Position numbers and translations under genes: made by a program
In this document: piece by piece, positions 18,549 to 27,179 of the stretch
Layout: each line of letters begins with the position of its first letter
Position numbering within the stretch: position 1 is the stretch's first letter
Notes under the pieces: model-generated
Databases searched by the model: none
What the model was told of the DNA's origin: nothing
Seen by the model: the letters and a program-made list of their open reading frames with translations, nothing else
Assembly (NCBI RefSeq): GCF_001429545.1
Contig: NZ_LMSP01000046.1
Span: forward strand, 179,649 to 243,648
Source: Paenibacillus sp. Soil787
GTDB taxonomy: Bacteria; Bacillota; Bacilli; Paenibacillales; NBRC-103111
Direction: 5' to 3'
DNA: 64,000 nucleotides

Positions 18549-18568
18549 CCGGGAATTCAAATTCCCGG
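18549..18568 (+). other. Intercistronic hairpin upstream of the solute-binding protein gene
   Basis: CCGGGAATT pairs with AATTCCCGG around a 2-nt loop, with no T-run. Hairpins here are known to stabilise the binding-protein mRNA end of such operons; that role is inference. Confidence 0.5.
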
Positions 18569-18607
18569 TTATCATAAATTATCTATCTTTTATAAGGGGA
18601 GAAAAAA

Positions 18608-20167
18608 ATGGCATACACCAAGAAATTTGCTAAACTCAGTCTAGCATCACTTTTCGTAATGGGTACAGTTCTTACAGCTTGTGGAACAAAAGAGGCAGCA
18701 CCGACACCGGGTACATCTGCGGCACCTCAAGCAAGCGCTTCCGCAACGGCTAGTACAGGTATTGATACAAGTAAAGAAGTAAAGCTGAAAATGGTTTTGC
18801 TGGGTTCCAAGCCAAAGGCTTTTGATGAGGTTTATGGTGAAGTCAATAAATTGATGAAGCAAAAGATTAATGCGACGCTGGATGTTAGCTTCCTAGATTG
18901 GGGCGAGTATCAACAGAAATATCCGCTTATGTTCGCAGCTAACGAGGATTTCGATCTCGTGTTCTCGGCCACATGGTCCTACTATGCGCAGCAAGCTACG
19001 AAAAACGGCTATATGGAATTGACAGAAGATATGATTAAGAAGTTTGCACCGAAAACATGGGCGGAAGAGCCAAAAGTAGCTTGGGAGCAAGCGAAAATCA
19101 ACGGTAAAATTTATATGATTCCACAAAACAATTTCGAGTACAGTTACCATATGGTCGGTATCCGAGGCGACTTGCGTCAAAAGTACAATTTGTCGGAGCT
19201 GAAAACGTATGATGACTATGTGACTTATTTGAAAACGGTTGCGGAGAAAGAGAAGGATTTCAAACCGAGTATCGGTGTGAGTGAGTTTAATGCGATTGAG
19301 TTGGTACAGCCGAATGAGTGGAACTTCGTCGTTCCTCAACTGCCCGTTGCGTATAAAGTAACGGATGGTTCGGGCAAACTGTTCAACTATGTAGATACAC
19401 AGGAGTTCGCTGATTTTGCTAAGAAAATGAATGATACCCAAAAAACAGGTGCTTGGTCCCGAGATGCCATTGCCAATAAAGTCGATAAAACACAAGCATT
19501 CAAAGATGGTAAATTAGCTTCCGTAGAATGGAATTTAGGAACATTATTGCGTGCAAAATCCGAAATGCTAACCACACATCCAGATTGGAAAGTGGAGCTG
19601 TATGATCTGAGTCCAGACAAAAAACGTCTCTCCAATCCGTTTATCAATAACGGGATGTCCATCCATGCAGGTTCCAAAAACTACGAACGCGCTTTAATGG
19701 CGATTGACTTACTCCGTTATGATCCGGAAATTCATGACCTGACGAACTACGGGATTAAAGGCAAGCACTACGAGCCTGTAGGCAACGATCAGTTCAAACC
19801 ACTTCCTGCATCTGCTGATTTCCCTCCGTCTGGTACAGATCCATGGGGATGGAACTCCTTGCATGAGCGTTTGGATTCCACAGTAGCTGCTGAAACGCAA
19901 AAATTCACAGAAAACTGGAAAAAGACAGTGACTGTCAACCATCCATTAGAGACTTTTACGTTTGATGATACCAAAGTGAAAAATGAAGTTGCCGCTGTTA
20001 GCAACGTAATGGAGACTTACGGCAAGCCGCTCTTCTACGGTTTAGTTGATCCGAACGATGATAAGCATGGTTTGAAAGTATTTAATGATAAGTTGAAGCA
20101 GGCAGGTATTGATAAAGTAGTCGGTGAAATGCAGAATCAAGCCAATCCGTTGATTGCGAAAAAATAA
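18608..20167 (+). CDS. LplA-type extracellular sugar-binding lipoprotein
   Basis: A 519-residue solute-binding protein. The lipoprotein signal peptide has lipobox LTAC at about residues 23-26, followed by a Ser/Thr/Ala-rich linker (about 30-55) and the binding domain. The length, over 500 residues, and the run of aromatic residues (WSYYAQQ, NNFEYSYHMVG, DPWGWNSLHERL) fit the LplA group that binds oligosaccharides. RBS AAGGGGAG. Last gene of the operon, followed by a terminator. Confidence 0.88.
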   Translation: MAYTKKFAKLSLASLFVMGTVLTACGTKEAAPTPGTSAAPQASASATASTGIDTSKEVKLKMVLLGSKPKAFDEVYGEVNKLMKQKINATLDVSFLDWGEYQQKYPLMFAANEDFDLVFSATWSYYAQQATKNGYMELTEDMIKKFAPKTWAEEPKVAWEQAKINGKIYMIPQNNFEYSYHMVGIRGDLRQKYNLSELKTYDDYVTYLKTVAEKEKDFKPSIGVSEFNAIELVQPNEWNFVVPQLPVAYKVTDGSGKLFNYVDTQEFADFAKKMNDTQKTGAWSRDAIANKVDKTQAFKDGKLASVEWNLGTLLRAKSEMLTTHPDWKVELYDLSPDKKRLSNPFINNGMSIHAGSKNYERALMAIDLLRYDPEIHDLTNYGIKGKHYEPVGNDQFKPLPASADFPPSGTDPWGWNSLHERLDSTVAAETQKFTENWKKTVTVNHPLETFTFDDTKVKNEVAAVSNVMETYGKPLFYGLVDPNDDKHGLKVFNDKLKQAGIDKVVGEMQNQANPLIAKK

Positions 20168-20178
20168 GTTGTAGAGAG

Positions 20179-20209
20179 GTCCGCTTCCTGTTGTCAGGGG
20201 GCGGATTTT
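20179..20209 (+). terminator. Terminator of the LplBCA-like operon
   Basis: TCCGCTTCCTG pairs with CAGGGGGCGGA, then TTTTT. The stem closely resembles the one at 21214-21250, suggesting duplication of the terminator. Confidence 0.85.
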
Positions 20210-20308
20210 TAAAAAATTAGTTTTGAACGTACCCGACCCCTCCAAAAATAGGAAAGATGTCGAAGTATGTTAAGGGAGTTAATAAATCACAACAGAGGAG
20301 TAATTATT

Positions 20309-21157
20309 ATGAAAATGAACAAGACATGGATGATCACAGCAACATGCGTTGTTGTAACTAGCCTTATGACAGGATCTGCCTTTGCAAAATCCGATAATGG
20401 CAATAATGCTGATAAAGCAGATTCGTCCAAACCTGCAGTTGAACTGAATGTAAAGGTTAATGGAGGTGCAGATTCAACTGTAACTACCGACACTTATGGC
20501 AATGAAGGCAAAAACGGGTATAAAGGACTTCTTAAAGCGCTCGAGAATGTAAAGGACAAGCCAGCCGGAGCTGTTATTGCTGATCTACTTTTGACTAACT
20601 ACGGTGCTCACATTAGTGACGAATTAAAGGCTGAGCTTGATGCGATTAAAGATCGAGATGCTGCTCTTTCTGCTGTTGCCGATGTATTGGACGAGCAGGG
20701 TAGTGTAACCGATGCGGTTTATGTTCAAAAGGAAGCTGTAAAAGCGAACTTAAAGAACTTGAATTCCTACAAGAAACTGGGCAAGCTTTATGAAAAACTA
20801 GGGAAAAAAGGCGTCCTCTTGTATGTGAATGGTGAGGAGCCTACTTTGGAAGTTAATCCTTTCATTAAAGATGGCAGCACATTGGTACCGTTCCGTGCGA
20901 TTTCCGAATCGCTAAAAGCTGAAGTAACATGGAACGCCGAGGAACGTTCTGTAACGGTTACTCGTGGCGGAATTACAGTGAAGCTCTTTATCGATAGCAC
21001 GAAAGCTACTGTAGATGGTAAAGAAGTAACTTTGGAAGTTCCTGCGGCCATCGTTGAAGGCAACACGGTTGTACCGGTTCGTTTCATTAGCGAAGCTCTA
21101 AAGGCTACAGTTAAATGGGAAGAAGAAACGAAGTCTGTCGTGATTTACGAAGATTAA
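20309..21157 (+). CDS. Secreted protein with copper-amine-oxidase-N (stalk-like) domain
   Basis: A 282-residue exported protein: Sec signal peptide (about 1-27, cleaved after SAFA), a lysine- and alanine-rich middle with possible helices (about 65-170), then a copper amine oxidase N-terminal-type domain with GSTLVPFRAISESLKAEV and a second half NTVVPVRFISEALKATV. In Bacillales this domain is common in cell-envelope proteins and does not imply oxidase activity. ATG 20309 follows AGAGGAG. Monocistronic with its own terminator. Function unknown. Confidence 0.75.
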   Translation: MKMNKTWMITATCVVVTSLMTGSAFAKSDNGNNADKADSSKPAVELNVKVNGGADSTVTTDTYGNEGKNGYKGLLKALENVKDKPAGAVIADLLLTNYGAHISDELKAELDAIKDRDAALSAVADVLDEQGSVTDAVYVQKEAVKANLKNLNSYKKLGKLYEKLGKKGVLLYVNGEEPTLEVNPFIKDGSTLVPFRAISESLKAEVTWNAEERSVTVTRGGITVKLFIDSTKATVDGKEVTLEVPAAIVEGNTVVPVRFISEALKATVKWEEETKSVVIYED

Positions 21158-21213
21158 GTCGGACCAAACGCATGCTGAACCAAGCTAATCATTGATTGCG
21201 AAATTTGAATAGG

Positions 21214-21250
21214 GATCCGCTTCCTGTTATCAGGAGGCGGATCTTTTTTT
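21214..21250 (+). terminator. Rho-independent terminator
   Basis: Perfect 13-bp stem GATCCGCTTCCTG/CAGGAGGCGGATC with TTAT loop and a run of seven T. A short AAAGTATAAGTTT stub of the dispersed repeat lies just after it, near 21258. Confidence 0.92.
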
Positions 21251-21343
21251 CACATTAAAAGTATAAGTTTCGAGGTAGAGCATGAGGATACTCCCTTTCT
21301 AATTATTTTTATGAATTTGGTAGTATGGAGAGAAGGAATACTA

Positions 21344-21710
21344 GCGCACAAAAATTGTGCGCAAGGTCGTCGGATTCGTCGCGACCGGACGCTAGCGCAC
21401 AAAAATTGTGCGCAAGGTCGTCAGATCTGTCGCGTCCGGACGCTAGCGCACAAAAATTGTGCGCAAGGTCGTCAGATCTGTCGCGACCGGACGCTAGCGC
21501 ACAAAAATTGTGCGCAAGGTTGTCAGATCCGTCGCGACCAGACGCTAGCGCACAAAAATTGTGCGCAAGGTAGTCAGATCCGTCGCGACCGGACGCTAGC
21601 GCACAAAAATTGTGCGCAAGGTCGTCGGATCGGTCGCCACCGGGCACTAGCGCACAAAAATTGTGCGCAAGGTCGTCGGATCGGTCGCCACCGGACGCTA
21701 GCGCACAAGG
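21344..21710. repeat. 51-bp tandem repeat, seven full copies and one partial, each with a palindrome
   Basis: Units start at 21344, 21395, 21446, 21497, 21548, 21599, 21650 and 21701, an exact 51-bp period. Each full unit holds GCGCACAA-AAA-TTGTGCGC, a perfect 8-bp inverted repeat, then a variable stretch that in several units forms a second GGTCG/CGACC hairpin. Because 51 is a multiple of 3, both strands stay open for about 140 codons, giving a 17-residue repeat; there is no RBS or signal peptide, so I do not call a protein. The last unit breaks off after GCGCACAA. Confidence 0.92.
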
Positions 21711-21791
21711 TAGTGCTTCTTTCAAAAAATCCTATTGTAATTTTGCTTAACTTTAAGTAAATTATCCATTTATCAGGTCGTGAAGTATACA

Positions 21792-21835
21792 CCGCATGCT
21801 CCGAAAATTCATTTCCGGAGCATGCGGCTTTTTTT
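21792..21835 (+). terminator. Strong terminator with no recognised upstream gene
   Basis: A perfect 12-bp stem CCGCATGCTCCG/CGGAGCATGCGG and a T7 run. The only feature between it and the previous terminator is the 51-bp array, so it may end an RNA covering the array. From 21836 to 22016 I see nothing supportable. Confidence 0.85.
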
Positions 21836-22016
21836 AGTTAGAGTGTGGTGTAGGAGAAGAAGCTTACCTCTTATTTATTGGACCGCCGTGGAAAGGGATG
21901 TAATCATCGCTAAAGTGTGGGGAACGTGTGGAAGTGACTTGATAGTGAGAAAACACGCTTAGAATGGGAGGATCCGTCCGGAACCTCCGTAACTGCTCAG
22001 GTAAAGTAGGCATTTT

Positions 22017-22290
22017 GCGTCCTGAGAAGGCAGAAAATAGTCTCGGAGGTCCGGATGGAGCTAAAGTAGCGTGAAACGTCTGAAAAGGACTTCTCAGCTT
22101 CTGAGAGATGGTGGATTAGCGGGTTTTGCGTCCTGAGAAGGCAGAAAATGGCGTCTCGGAGGACCGAATGGAGCTAAAGGAGCGCGAAACGTCTGAAAAG
22201 GACGTCTCAGTTGCTAAGAGAAGGCGATTTAGCGGGTTTTGGGTCCTGAGAAGTCATATAGGGGCGTCTCGGAAGGGGAGGCGAAGCTTA
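22017..22290. repeat. About 112-bp tandem repeat, 2.4 copies
   Basis: GCGTCCTGAGAAGGCAGAAA begins at 22017 and again at 22128, and a shortened, diverged version begins at 22241, so the periods are 111 and 113 bp. Within each full copy are TGGAGCTAAAG, GAAACGTCTGAAAAGGAC and a CTCAG/CTGAG-type short hairpin. No convincing ORF. Confidence 0.8.
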
Positions 22291-22326
22291 ACCCTATTAA
22301 ACTTGTAAAAGCCAAGTTTTTTAGCC

Positions 22327-22412
22327 AGAAAGTATAAGTTTTATACTTTTGCTTCTCATCTACCTTGACAAACGCGCTCGTCCCTGAAGGACGACGGAGT
22401 CGTTTATCCTTG
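22327..22412. repeat. Dispersed hairpin repeat (copy 3, complete)
   Basis: Same two-hairpin element as 10403-10490: AGTATAAGTTTTATACT, then ACAAACGCGCTCGTCC, a CTGA-type loop, GGACGACGGAGTCGTTT and ATCCTTG. The difference in the loop (CTGAAGG here, CTTAAGA there) is confined mainly to unpaired bases. Confidence 0.75.
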
Positions 22413-22536
22413 ATTGGATAGTTGTAGTGAATTTTTATGCTGAGTGATTTTGCTTCTGGTTATTGGTTACTGGTTTGGGCGAGTTGAGGGGTTAGTGGTC
22501 TAGTTTGAAAGTCCTTTCTTTGGCTTAGAGGAGCGA

Positions 22537-22721
22537 TTGTTGTACGCAGTACAACAATTTCATGGGTTTCTTCTCACCAAATCTGCCAAAGTTGTATGCT
22601 GTACAACAATTTAGCCTTATTTCCTCCAATGGAGCTAATTTTGAGAGAAATAATTGTATTTACTGCAACATTCGAGAGGATAACGTGGCGAAACGAGCTT
22701 ATTGTTGCACAAAATACAACA
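22537..22721. repeat. Second array of four TTGTTGTA-N5-TACAACAA palindromes
   Basis: Inverted repeats with 5-nt loops lie at 22537-22557, 22591-22607, 22654-22668 (weakest) and 22703-22721. Loop centres at 22547, 22599, 22661 and 22712 give spacing 52, 62 and 51 bp, nearly the same as the array at 261-445. Spacer sequences are unrelated between the two arrays. Confidence 0.8.
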
Positions 22722-22792
22722 TAGCTTGGAGCAAATTGGGAGGGCGTCCAAAAGGATCGCCTAGGCCATTTATATAGGTCGATAGAATGAAC

Positions 22793-22843
22793 AGGTAATC
22801 GATATTTTAGCGGGTTATTTTGAATAACAGATGTTGGTAACAT
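22793..22843 (+). promoter_or_regulatory. Candidate activator site and promoter (site b)
   Basis: GGTAATCGATATTTTAGCGG with the -10-like TGG-TAACAT starting at 22838, exactly 40 bp after ATCGATA (22798). It lies directly upstream of the dockerin remnant and about 270 bp upstream of the similar site c. Confidence 0.65.
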
Positions 22844-22847
22844 TTAG

Positions 22848-23045
22848 GTGATAAATAGAAAGTGCTCACATTTCTTTGTTGACCAAGTTGTAAATGTTGC
22901 TGATTTGGCTTTGGTTGTTTATTACTTACAAGCGACAGCGGGAACAGCGAATTGGGAAGCGGCAGTTAAAGCCGACATAAATAACGATGGACACGTTGAT
23001 ATAGCCGATCTCCAGCGATTGGTTGAACAAATGGTTCGAGCGTAA
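22848..23045 (+). pseudogene. Dockerin type I domain remnant
   Basis: A 65-codon frame whose body reads VNVADLALVVYYLQATAG, then ANWEAAVKADINNDGHVDIADL and ends QRLVEQMVRA. This is the end of a dockerin-like or cellulosomal-type repeat, as found at the C-terminus of secreted Paenibacillus glycoside hydrolases. The first calcium loop is broken (only DQVVN remains), no catalytic domain or signal peptide precedes it, and the upstream GTG has only a weak RBS. Probably the residue of a deleted secreted enzyme gene. Confidence 0.65.
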
Positions 23046-23060
23046 ATCGAAAAAAATGAC

Positions 23061-23111
23061 GGGTAATCGATAATTTATCGGGTATTTTTGTGCTGATGAA
23101 CCTGTTACACT
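23061..23111 (+). promoter_or_regulatory. Candidate activator site and promoter (site c) of the GH42 gene
   Basis: GGGTAATCGATAATTTATCGG contains the perfect palindrome CGATAA-T-TTATCG. The extended -10 TGT-TACACT begins at 23106, exactly 40 bp after ATCGATA (23066). The GH42 start follows about 55 bp downstream. Confidence 0.7.
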
Positions 23112-23164
23112 TGGATGCAATGAACCTGAAATGAGACCATACATTTATCCTAGAGGTGATCATC

Positions 23165-25246
23165 TTGTCACAGAAATATCCGCCAATAAGCCCGAAATTA
23201 CCCGTCTTCATGCACGGGGCCGATTATAATCCTGATCAGTGGCAGCATGATCCGCATGTGCTGGAAGAAGATATTCGCATGATGAAGCTGGCCAAATGTA
23301 ATGTGATGGCTGTCGGCATCTTTGCTTGGTCAGCGCTTGAGCCGGAGGAAGGTGTGTTCACCTTCGATTGGCTCGACCGTGTATTGGACACGTTCGCGGC
23401 CGACGGCATTTATGCGTGGTTGGCTACCCCAAGTGGCGCCAGACCGGCATGGATGGCGGAGCAATACCCGGAGGTGCTGCGGGTAGGCCCTAACCGGGTG
23501 CGCAATTTATTCGGCGCGCGTCATAATCATTGCTATACGTCACCGGTTTATCGGGAGAAGGTTACGATCATGAACAAACGGTTGGCTGAGCGCTATGCGC
23601 AGCATCCTGCCGTAGTGGGGTGGCATATCTCCAATGAATATGGAGGGGAATGCCACTGTGACTATTGTCAGGAAGCTTTCCGCGGATGGCTAAAGCGCAA
23701 ATACGTAACGCTGGATGCGCTGAACATGGCATGGTGGACTTCATTTTGGAGCCATACGTATACGAGTTGGTCCCAGATTGAGTCTCCTGCACCGCACGGC
23801 GAGAATCTGGTCCATGCGATGAACTTGGATTGGAAACGGTTCGTGACGGATCAAACGGTTGATTTCTGCCGTCATGAAATTGCTCCGCTGAAGGCGGAAA
23901 ATACCGAGCTGCCCGTAACGACGAATCTCATGGACGCTTACGAGGGTCTTAATTATTGGAAGTTCGCCGATGTTCTGGATGTCATCTCTTGGGATGCTTA
24001 TCCAACTTGGCATGATGCGGCAGATCAGAGCAATCTAGCCGCATGGTTCTCGCTTAACCATGATATGTTTCGCTCGCTTGGGGGCGGTAAGCCTTTCCTG
24101 TTAATGGAAAGTACACCGAGCCTAACGAATTGGCAGCCTGTCTCGAAGCTGAAGAAGCCGGGCATGCATCTACTGTCTTCTTTGCAAGCAGTGGCACATG
24201 GATCTGACTCTGTTCAGTATTTCCAGTGGCGCAAAAGCCGAGGAGCCAGCGAGAAGCTGCATGGAGCGGTGATTGATCACGTTGGTCATGAGCATACGCG
24301 TGTATTTCAAGATGTAGCTGAGCTTGGCGTTGCTCTGGAGAAGCTGACAGATCTCATCGGGACACGAGTGCCCGCACAAACAGCCCTTATTTTCGACTGG
24401 GAAAATCGCTGGGCCGTTAAGGATTCGCAAGGACCTCGCAATATGGGAATCAAATACGAGCAAACGGTATTAAGCCATTATCGTGCCTTTTGGGAACAAG
24501 GTATTCCTGTCGATGTTATCGATATGGACTGTGATTTCAGCAAATATAAGCTTGTTGTCGCTCCAATGTTATATTTGGTACGTCCGGGCTTCGGAGAGCG
24601 AATCGAACAGTTTGTTGCGAATGGGGGAACCTTCGTCACTACCTACTGGTCTGGTATCGTGGATGAGAATGACCTGTGCTTCCAAGGCGGCTTCCCGGGA
24701 CCACTTCGCAAAACATTGGGCATCTGGTCGGAGGAGATCGACGGACTGCATGATCATGAAGTGAATCGTATCCTCTTCAAGGAGGGCAACGCGCTACAAT
24801 TCACAGGTGAATACGTGGTTCGTGAGCTGTGCGAGCTGATTCATACAGAAGGTGCAGAGACTCTTGCCGTCTATGGTGATGACTTCTATGCAGGTCGACC
24901 TGCGTTGACAGTCAATGCATTTGGTAAAGGCAAAGCCTACTATATTGCATCTCGTACGGATCAAACTTTCCAGAGCATTTTCTATAAGCAGATCCTTAAA
25001 GAAGCGGGTATCGATAGTGCCCTACAAACAGACCTGCCTGCAGAGGTAACAGCTCAAATTCGTACGGACGGTGTGAATGAGTTCATCTTCCTCATGAATT
25101 TTAGCCGTAAAACACACGCCATTACACTAGATGAACAGGCATATACAGACATGCTAGCCTCGGATTCAGCGTCTTCTGTGAAGATCGGTTCTAACTTACA
25201 GCTCCAGCCTTACGGAGTTCGGATACTGAAGAGAAGCAAACGCTAA
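23165..25246 (+). CDS. GH42 beta-galactosidase
   Basis: A 693-residue cytoplasmic enzyme. The TIM-barrel opens GADYNPDQW; acid/base E158 lies in WHISNEYGGECHC and nucleophile E315 in LLMESTPSLTNWQ. The Cys cluster CHCDYC fits the GH42 zinc site. A trimerisation domain (about 395-610) and a small C-terminal beta domain follow. There is no signal peptide, so it would act on imported galacto-oligosaccharides, plausibly from pectic galactan. The TTG at 23165 follows AGAGGTGATC; a GTG at 23156 lies inside that RBS. Expressed from site c. Confidence 0.93.
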   Translation: MSQKYPPISPKLPVFMHGADYNPDQWQHDPHVLEEDIRMMKLAKCNVMAVGIFAWSALEPEEGVFTFDWLDRVLDTFAADGIYAWLATPSGARPAWMAEQYPEVLRVGPNRVRNLFGARHNHCYTSPVYREKVTIMNKRLAERYAQHPAVVGWHISNEYGGECHCDYCQEAFRGWLKRKYVTLDALNMAWWTSFWSHTYTSWSQIESPAPHGENLVHAMNLDWKRFVTDQTVDFCRHEIAPLKAENTELPVTTNLMDAYEGLNYWKFADVLDVISWDAYPTWHDAADQSNLAAWFSLNHDMFRSLGGGKPFLLMESTPSLTNWQPVSKLKKPGMHLLSSLQAVAHGSDSVQYFQWRKSRGASEKLHGAVIDHVGHEHTRVFQDVAELGVALEKLTDLIGTRVPAQTALIFDWENRWAVKDSQGPRNMGIKYEQTVLSHYRAFWEQGIPVDVIDMDCDFSKYKLVVAPMLYLVRPGFGERIEQFVANGGTFVTTYWSGIVDENDLCFQGGFPGPLRKTLGIWSEEIDGLHDHEVNRILFKEGNALQFTGEYVVRELCELIHTEGAETLAVYGDDFYAGRPALTVNAFGKGKAYYIASRTDQTFQSIFYKQILKEAGIDSALQTDLPAEVTAQIRTDGVNEFIFLMNFSRKTHAITLDEQAYTDMLASDSASSVKIGSNLQLQPYGVRILKRSKR

Positions 25247-25283
25247 AATTCGTTGGAGAGTGCCTAATTTCATCAACATAAGA

Positions 25284-25317
25284 GGATGTCTGGTTACTAA
25301 TTCCAGCATCCTTTTTT
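25284..25317 (+). terminator. Terminator of the GH42 gene
   Basis: GGATG-TCTGG pairs with CCAG-CATCC and is followed by TTTTTT. Confidence 0.85.
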
Positions 25318-25403
25318 GTTACACTTAAAGGGAATTGGAACCTTCATCACGAAGACTCTCTCCAGCATGAACCTTATTCAGCGAAGAAAAGTGGTGACGT
25401 TGC

Positions 25404-27173
25404 ATGAAATCAAGCCTAAGCAAGTGGTTTAATGAAATACGCAATCTGCGTATTAAAGCGAAGCTATTTTTGCTAATTACAATATCTATGGCTGTCAGTT
25501 CTTGCATCTCATTGGTGGGGCTCCAAATTACCTATTCGATCTATGATCAGCAAATTTATGAGAAATCATCTCAAGTTCTGAATCTATCATCTACTTTGAT
25601 TGAGAACGAGTTAAACAAAGTGGAACGATTGACCTTTAGCATCATGTCGGATGAACAAATCCAGCAAAATTTGATCGTGATGAACGCGGATGAATCTGAT
25701 TACAATCGTATCCAATCCCGTGCTAAGCTTGTGGATCGGCTCGTTCAATACATTAATTCTGAGACGTATATCATTGCGGCAGATATAACCGATGTGAAGG
25801 GAAGCAGCTATTCCAGCGGAAATTTGACAACGCTCTCATCAGAGCGGAGAGACCTTATCCAAACGACGGCTGACCGAGGCAATGGCACCCTGGGGTGGGT
25901 GAACCCGGACGCGCAGGATTACAGTTTAATTGCTGCCAGACAAATTCGTTCCTTCGACAAATTGGAGTTAAACAAGCTGGGCACCTTGGTACTGCATGTG
26001 AACTTAGACAAAATTGTTAACCAATATGCAAGAGAAGCCGTAACGAGGGACGGCGAGCTCGTCATTGTATCGGACGGGAATTTGGTTTACCCACGCGCAG
26101 CTAGCTTGAAATCCTTGCTTAGTGAGGGCAATCCAGCGGAGCCGGCATCCAAGGGCTTTCGCATTATGGAACAGGACGGAGAGAAATATTTCGTATCCCA
26201 TATTCACTCTGGTTATTTGGGCTGGACGTATTACAACACCCTGCCCTTCCAAACCATCTTTTATCATATTATTTTGATGAAAAACTGGATGATTGCCGCA
26301 TTCCTGCTTAGCTTTTTCCTCCTTGTTGGGTTTGGGATGACGGTTGCAAGAAGCGTAACAAGACCGATAGAAGGCTTAATTACCAACATGCGCGGCCTGC
26401 AAATTAGTGATCTAGAGAATTCCGAACTGCCAACGCTCGCACCATTATCACAGCAGATGGATGAGGTAGGCTTGCTGCAGCGTACGTATCGCATGATGCT
26501 GGTGCGTATTCAAGAGCTGATCAAAGAGAACTACACGAAACAGTTGATCATCAAAGAAACCGAATTTCGTTCCTTGCAGGCGCAGATCAATCCGCACTTT
26601 CTTTACAATACGCTGGAATCAATCAACTGGATATCCAAAATGAATGGGCAGAAGCAAGTGTCCCAAATGGTTGAATCCCTCGGTTATTTGCTCCGTTCGT
26701 CGATTAGCCTGAAGCAGGATATCATCTCCTTGGAAGAAGAGATTCAGCTTGTGCAGCATTATATTACGATTCAAAGGGTCAGATTTGAAGAACGGCTCGA
26801 TTTTCGACTCGATGTCCCGGAACCATTAAGAACGAACCGTATACCGAAGCTGACGCTGCAGCCGCTTTTGGAAAATGCGATTAAATATGCAGTAGAAGTC
26901 ATGCTAGATCCATGTGTCATCCAAATTATCGGCCGAGAAGAAGGAGAATCCCTTTTGCTCATCGTGGAAGATAATGGTCCTGGTATTGATGAAGCTTATT
27001 TAGAGCAGATCCTGACAGGAGAACGGAAATCTAGAGGTACTGGTATCGGTTTGAAAAATATTGATGAACGAATCAAGCTTTCTTTTGGCGATGAATTCGG
27101 TGTTCGAGTGGATAATCGCGCGGGCGGCGGTGCTCGTATTACAGTCCGTATTCCTATTACGAAAAGAGGGTAA
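25404..27173 (+). CDS. YesM-type sensor histidine kinase
   Basis: A 589-residue sensor kinase: TM1 near 17-40, extracellular sensor region to about 285, TM2 near 288-312, HAMP beginning SVTRPIEGL, phospho-acceptor H398 in QAQINPHFLYNTLESINW, and HATPase with DNGPGI and GTGIGLKNIDERIKL. The regulator follows 6 bp downstream and the binding-protein operon next, so it probably senses the sugar imported by 28850-31973. Confidence 0.9.
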   Translation: MKSSLSKWFNEIRNLRIKAKLFLLITISMAVSSCISLVGLQITYSIYDQQIYEKSSQVLNLSSTLIENELNKVERLTFSIMSDEQIQQNLIVMNADESDYNRIQSRAKLVDRLVQYINSETYIIAADITDVKGSSYSSGNLTTLSSERRDLIQTTADRGNGTLGWVNPDAQDYSLIAARQIRSFDKLELNKLGTLVLHVNLDKIVNQYAREAVTRDGELVIVSDGNLVYPRAASLKSLLSEGNPAEPASKGFRIMEQDGEKYFVSHIHSGYLGWTYYNTLPFQTIFYHIILMKNWMIAAFLLSFFLLVGFGMTVARSVTRPIEGLITNMRGLQISDLENSELPTLAPLSQQMDEVGLLQRTYRMMLVRIQELIKENYTKQLIIKETEFRSLQAQINPHFLYNTLESINWISKMNGQKQVSQMVESLGYLLRSSISLKQDIISLEEEIQLVQHYITIQRVRFEERLDFRLDVPEPLRTNRIPKLTLQPLLENAIKYAVEVMLDPCVIQIIGREEGESLLLIVEDNGPGIDEAYLEQILTGERKSRGTGIGLKNIDERIKLSFGDEFGVRVDNRAGGGARITVRIPITKRG

Positions 27174-27179
27174 CTGCTT

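Noticed and set aside
21344-21710. CRISPR array
   Set aside because: Whole units repeat, including the supposed spacers, and no cas gene is present.
21309-21760. Long ORFs of about 140-150 codons on both strands across the 51-bp array
   Set aside because: They stay open only because the period is a multiple of 3; there is no RBS, no signal peptide and no codon bias, and both strands behave alike.
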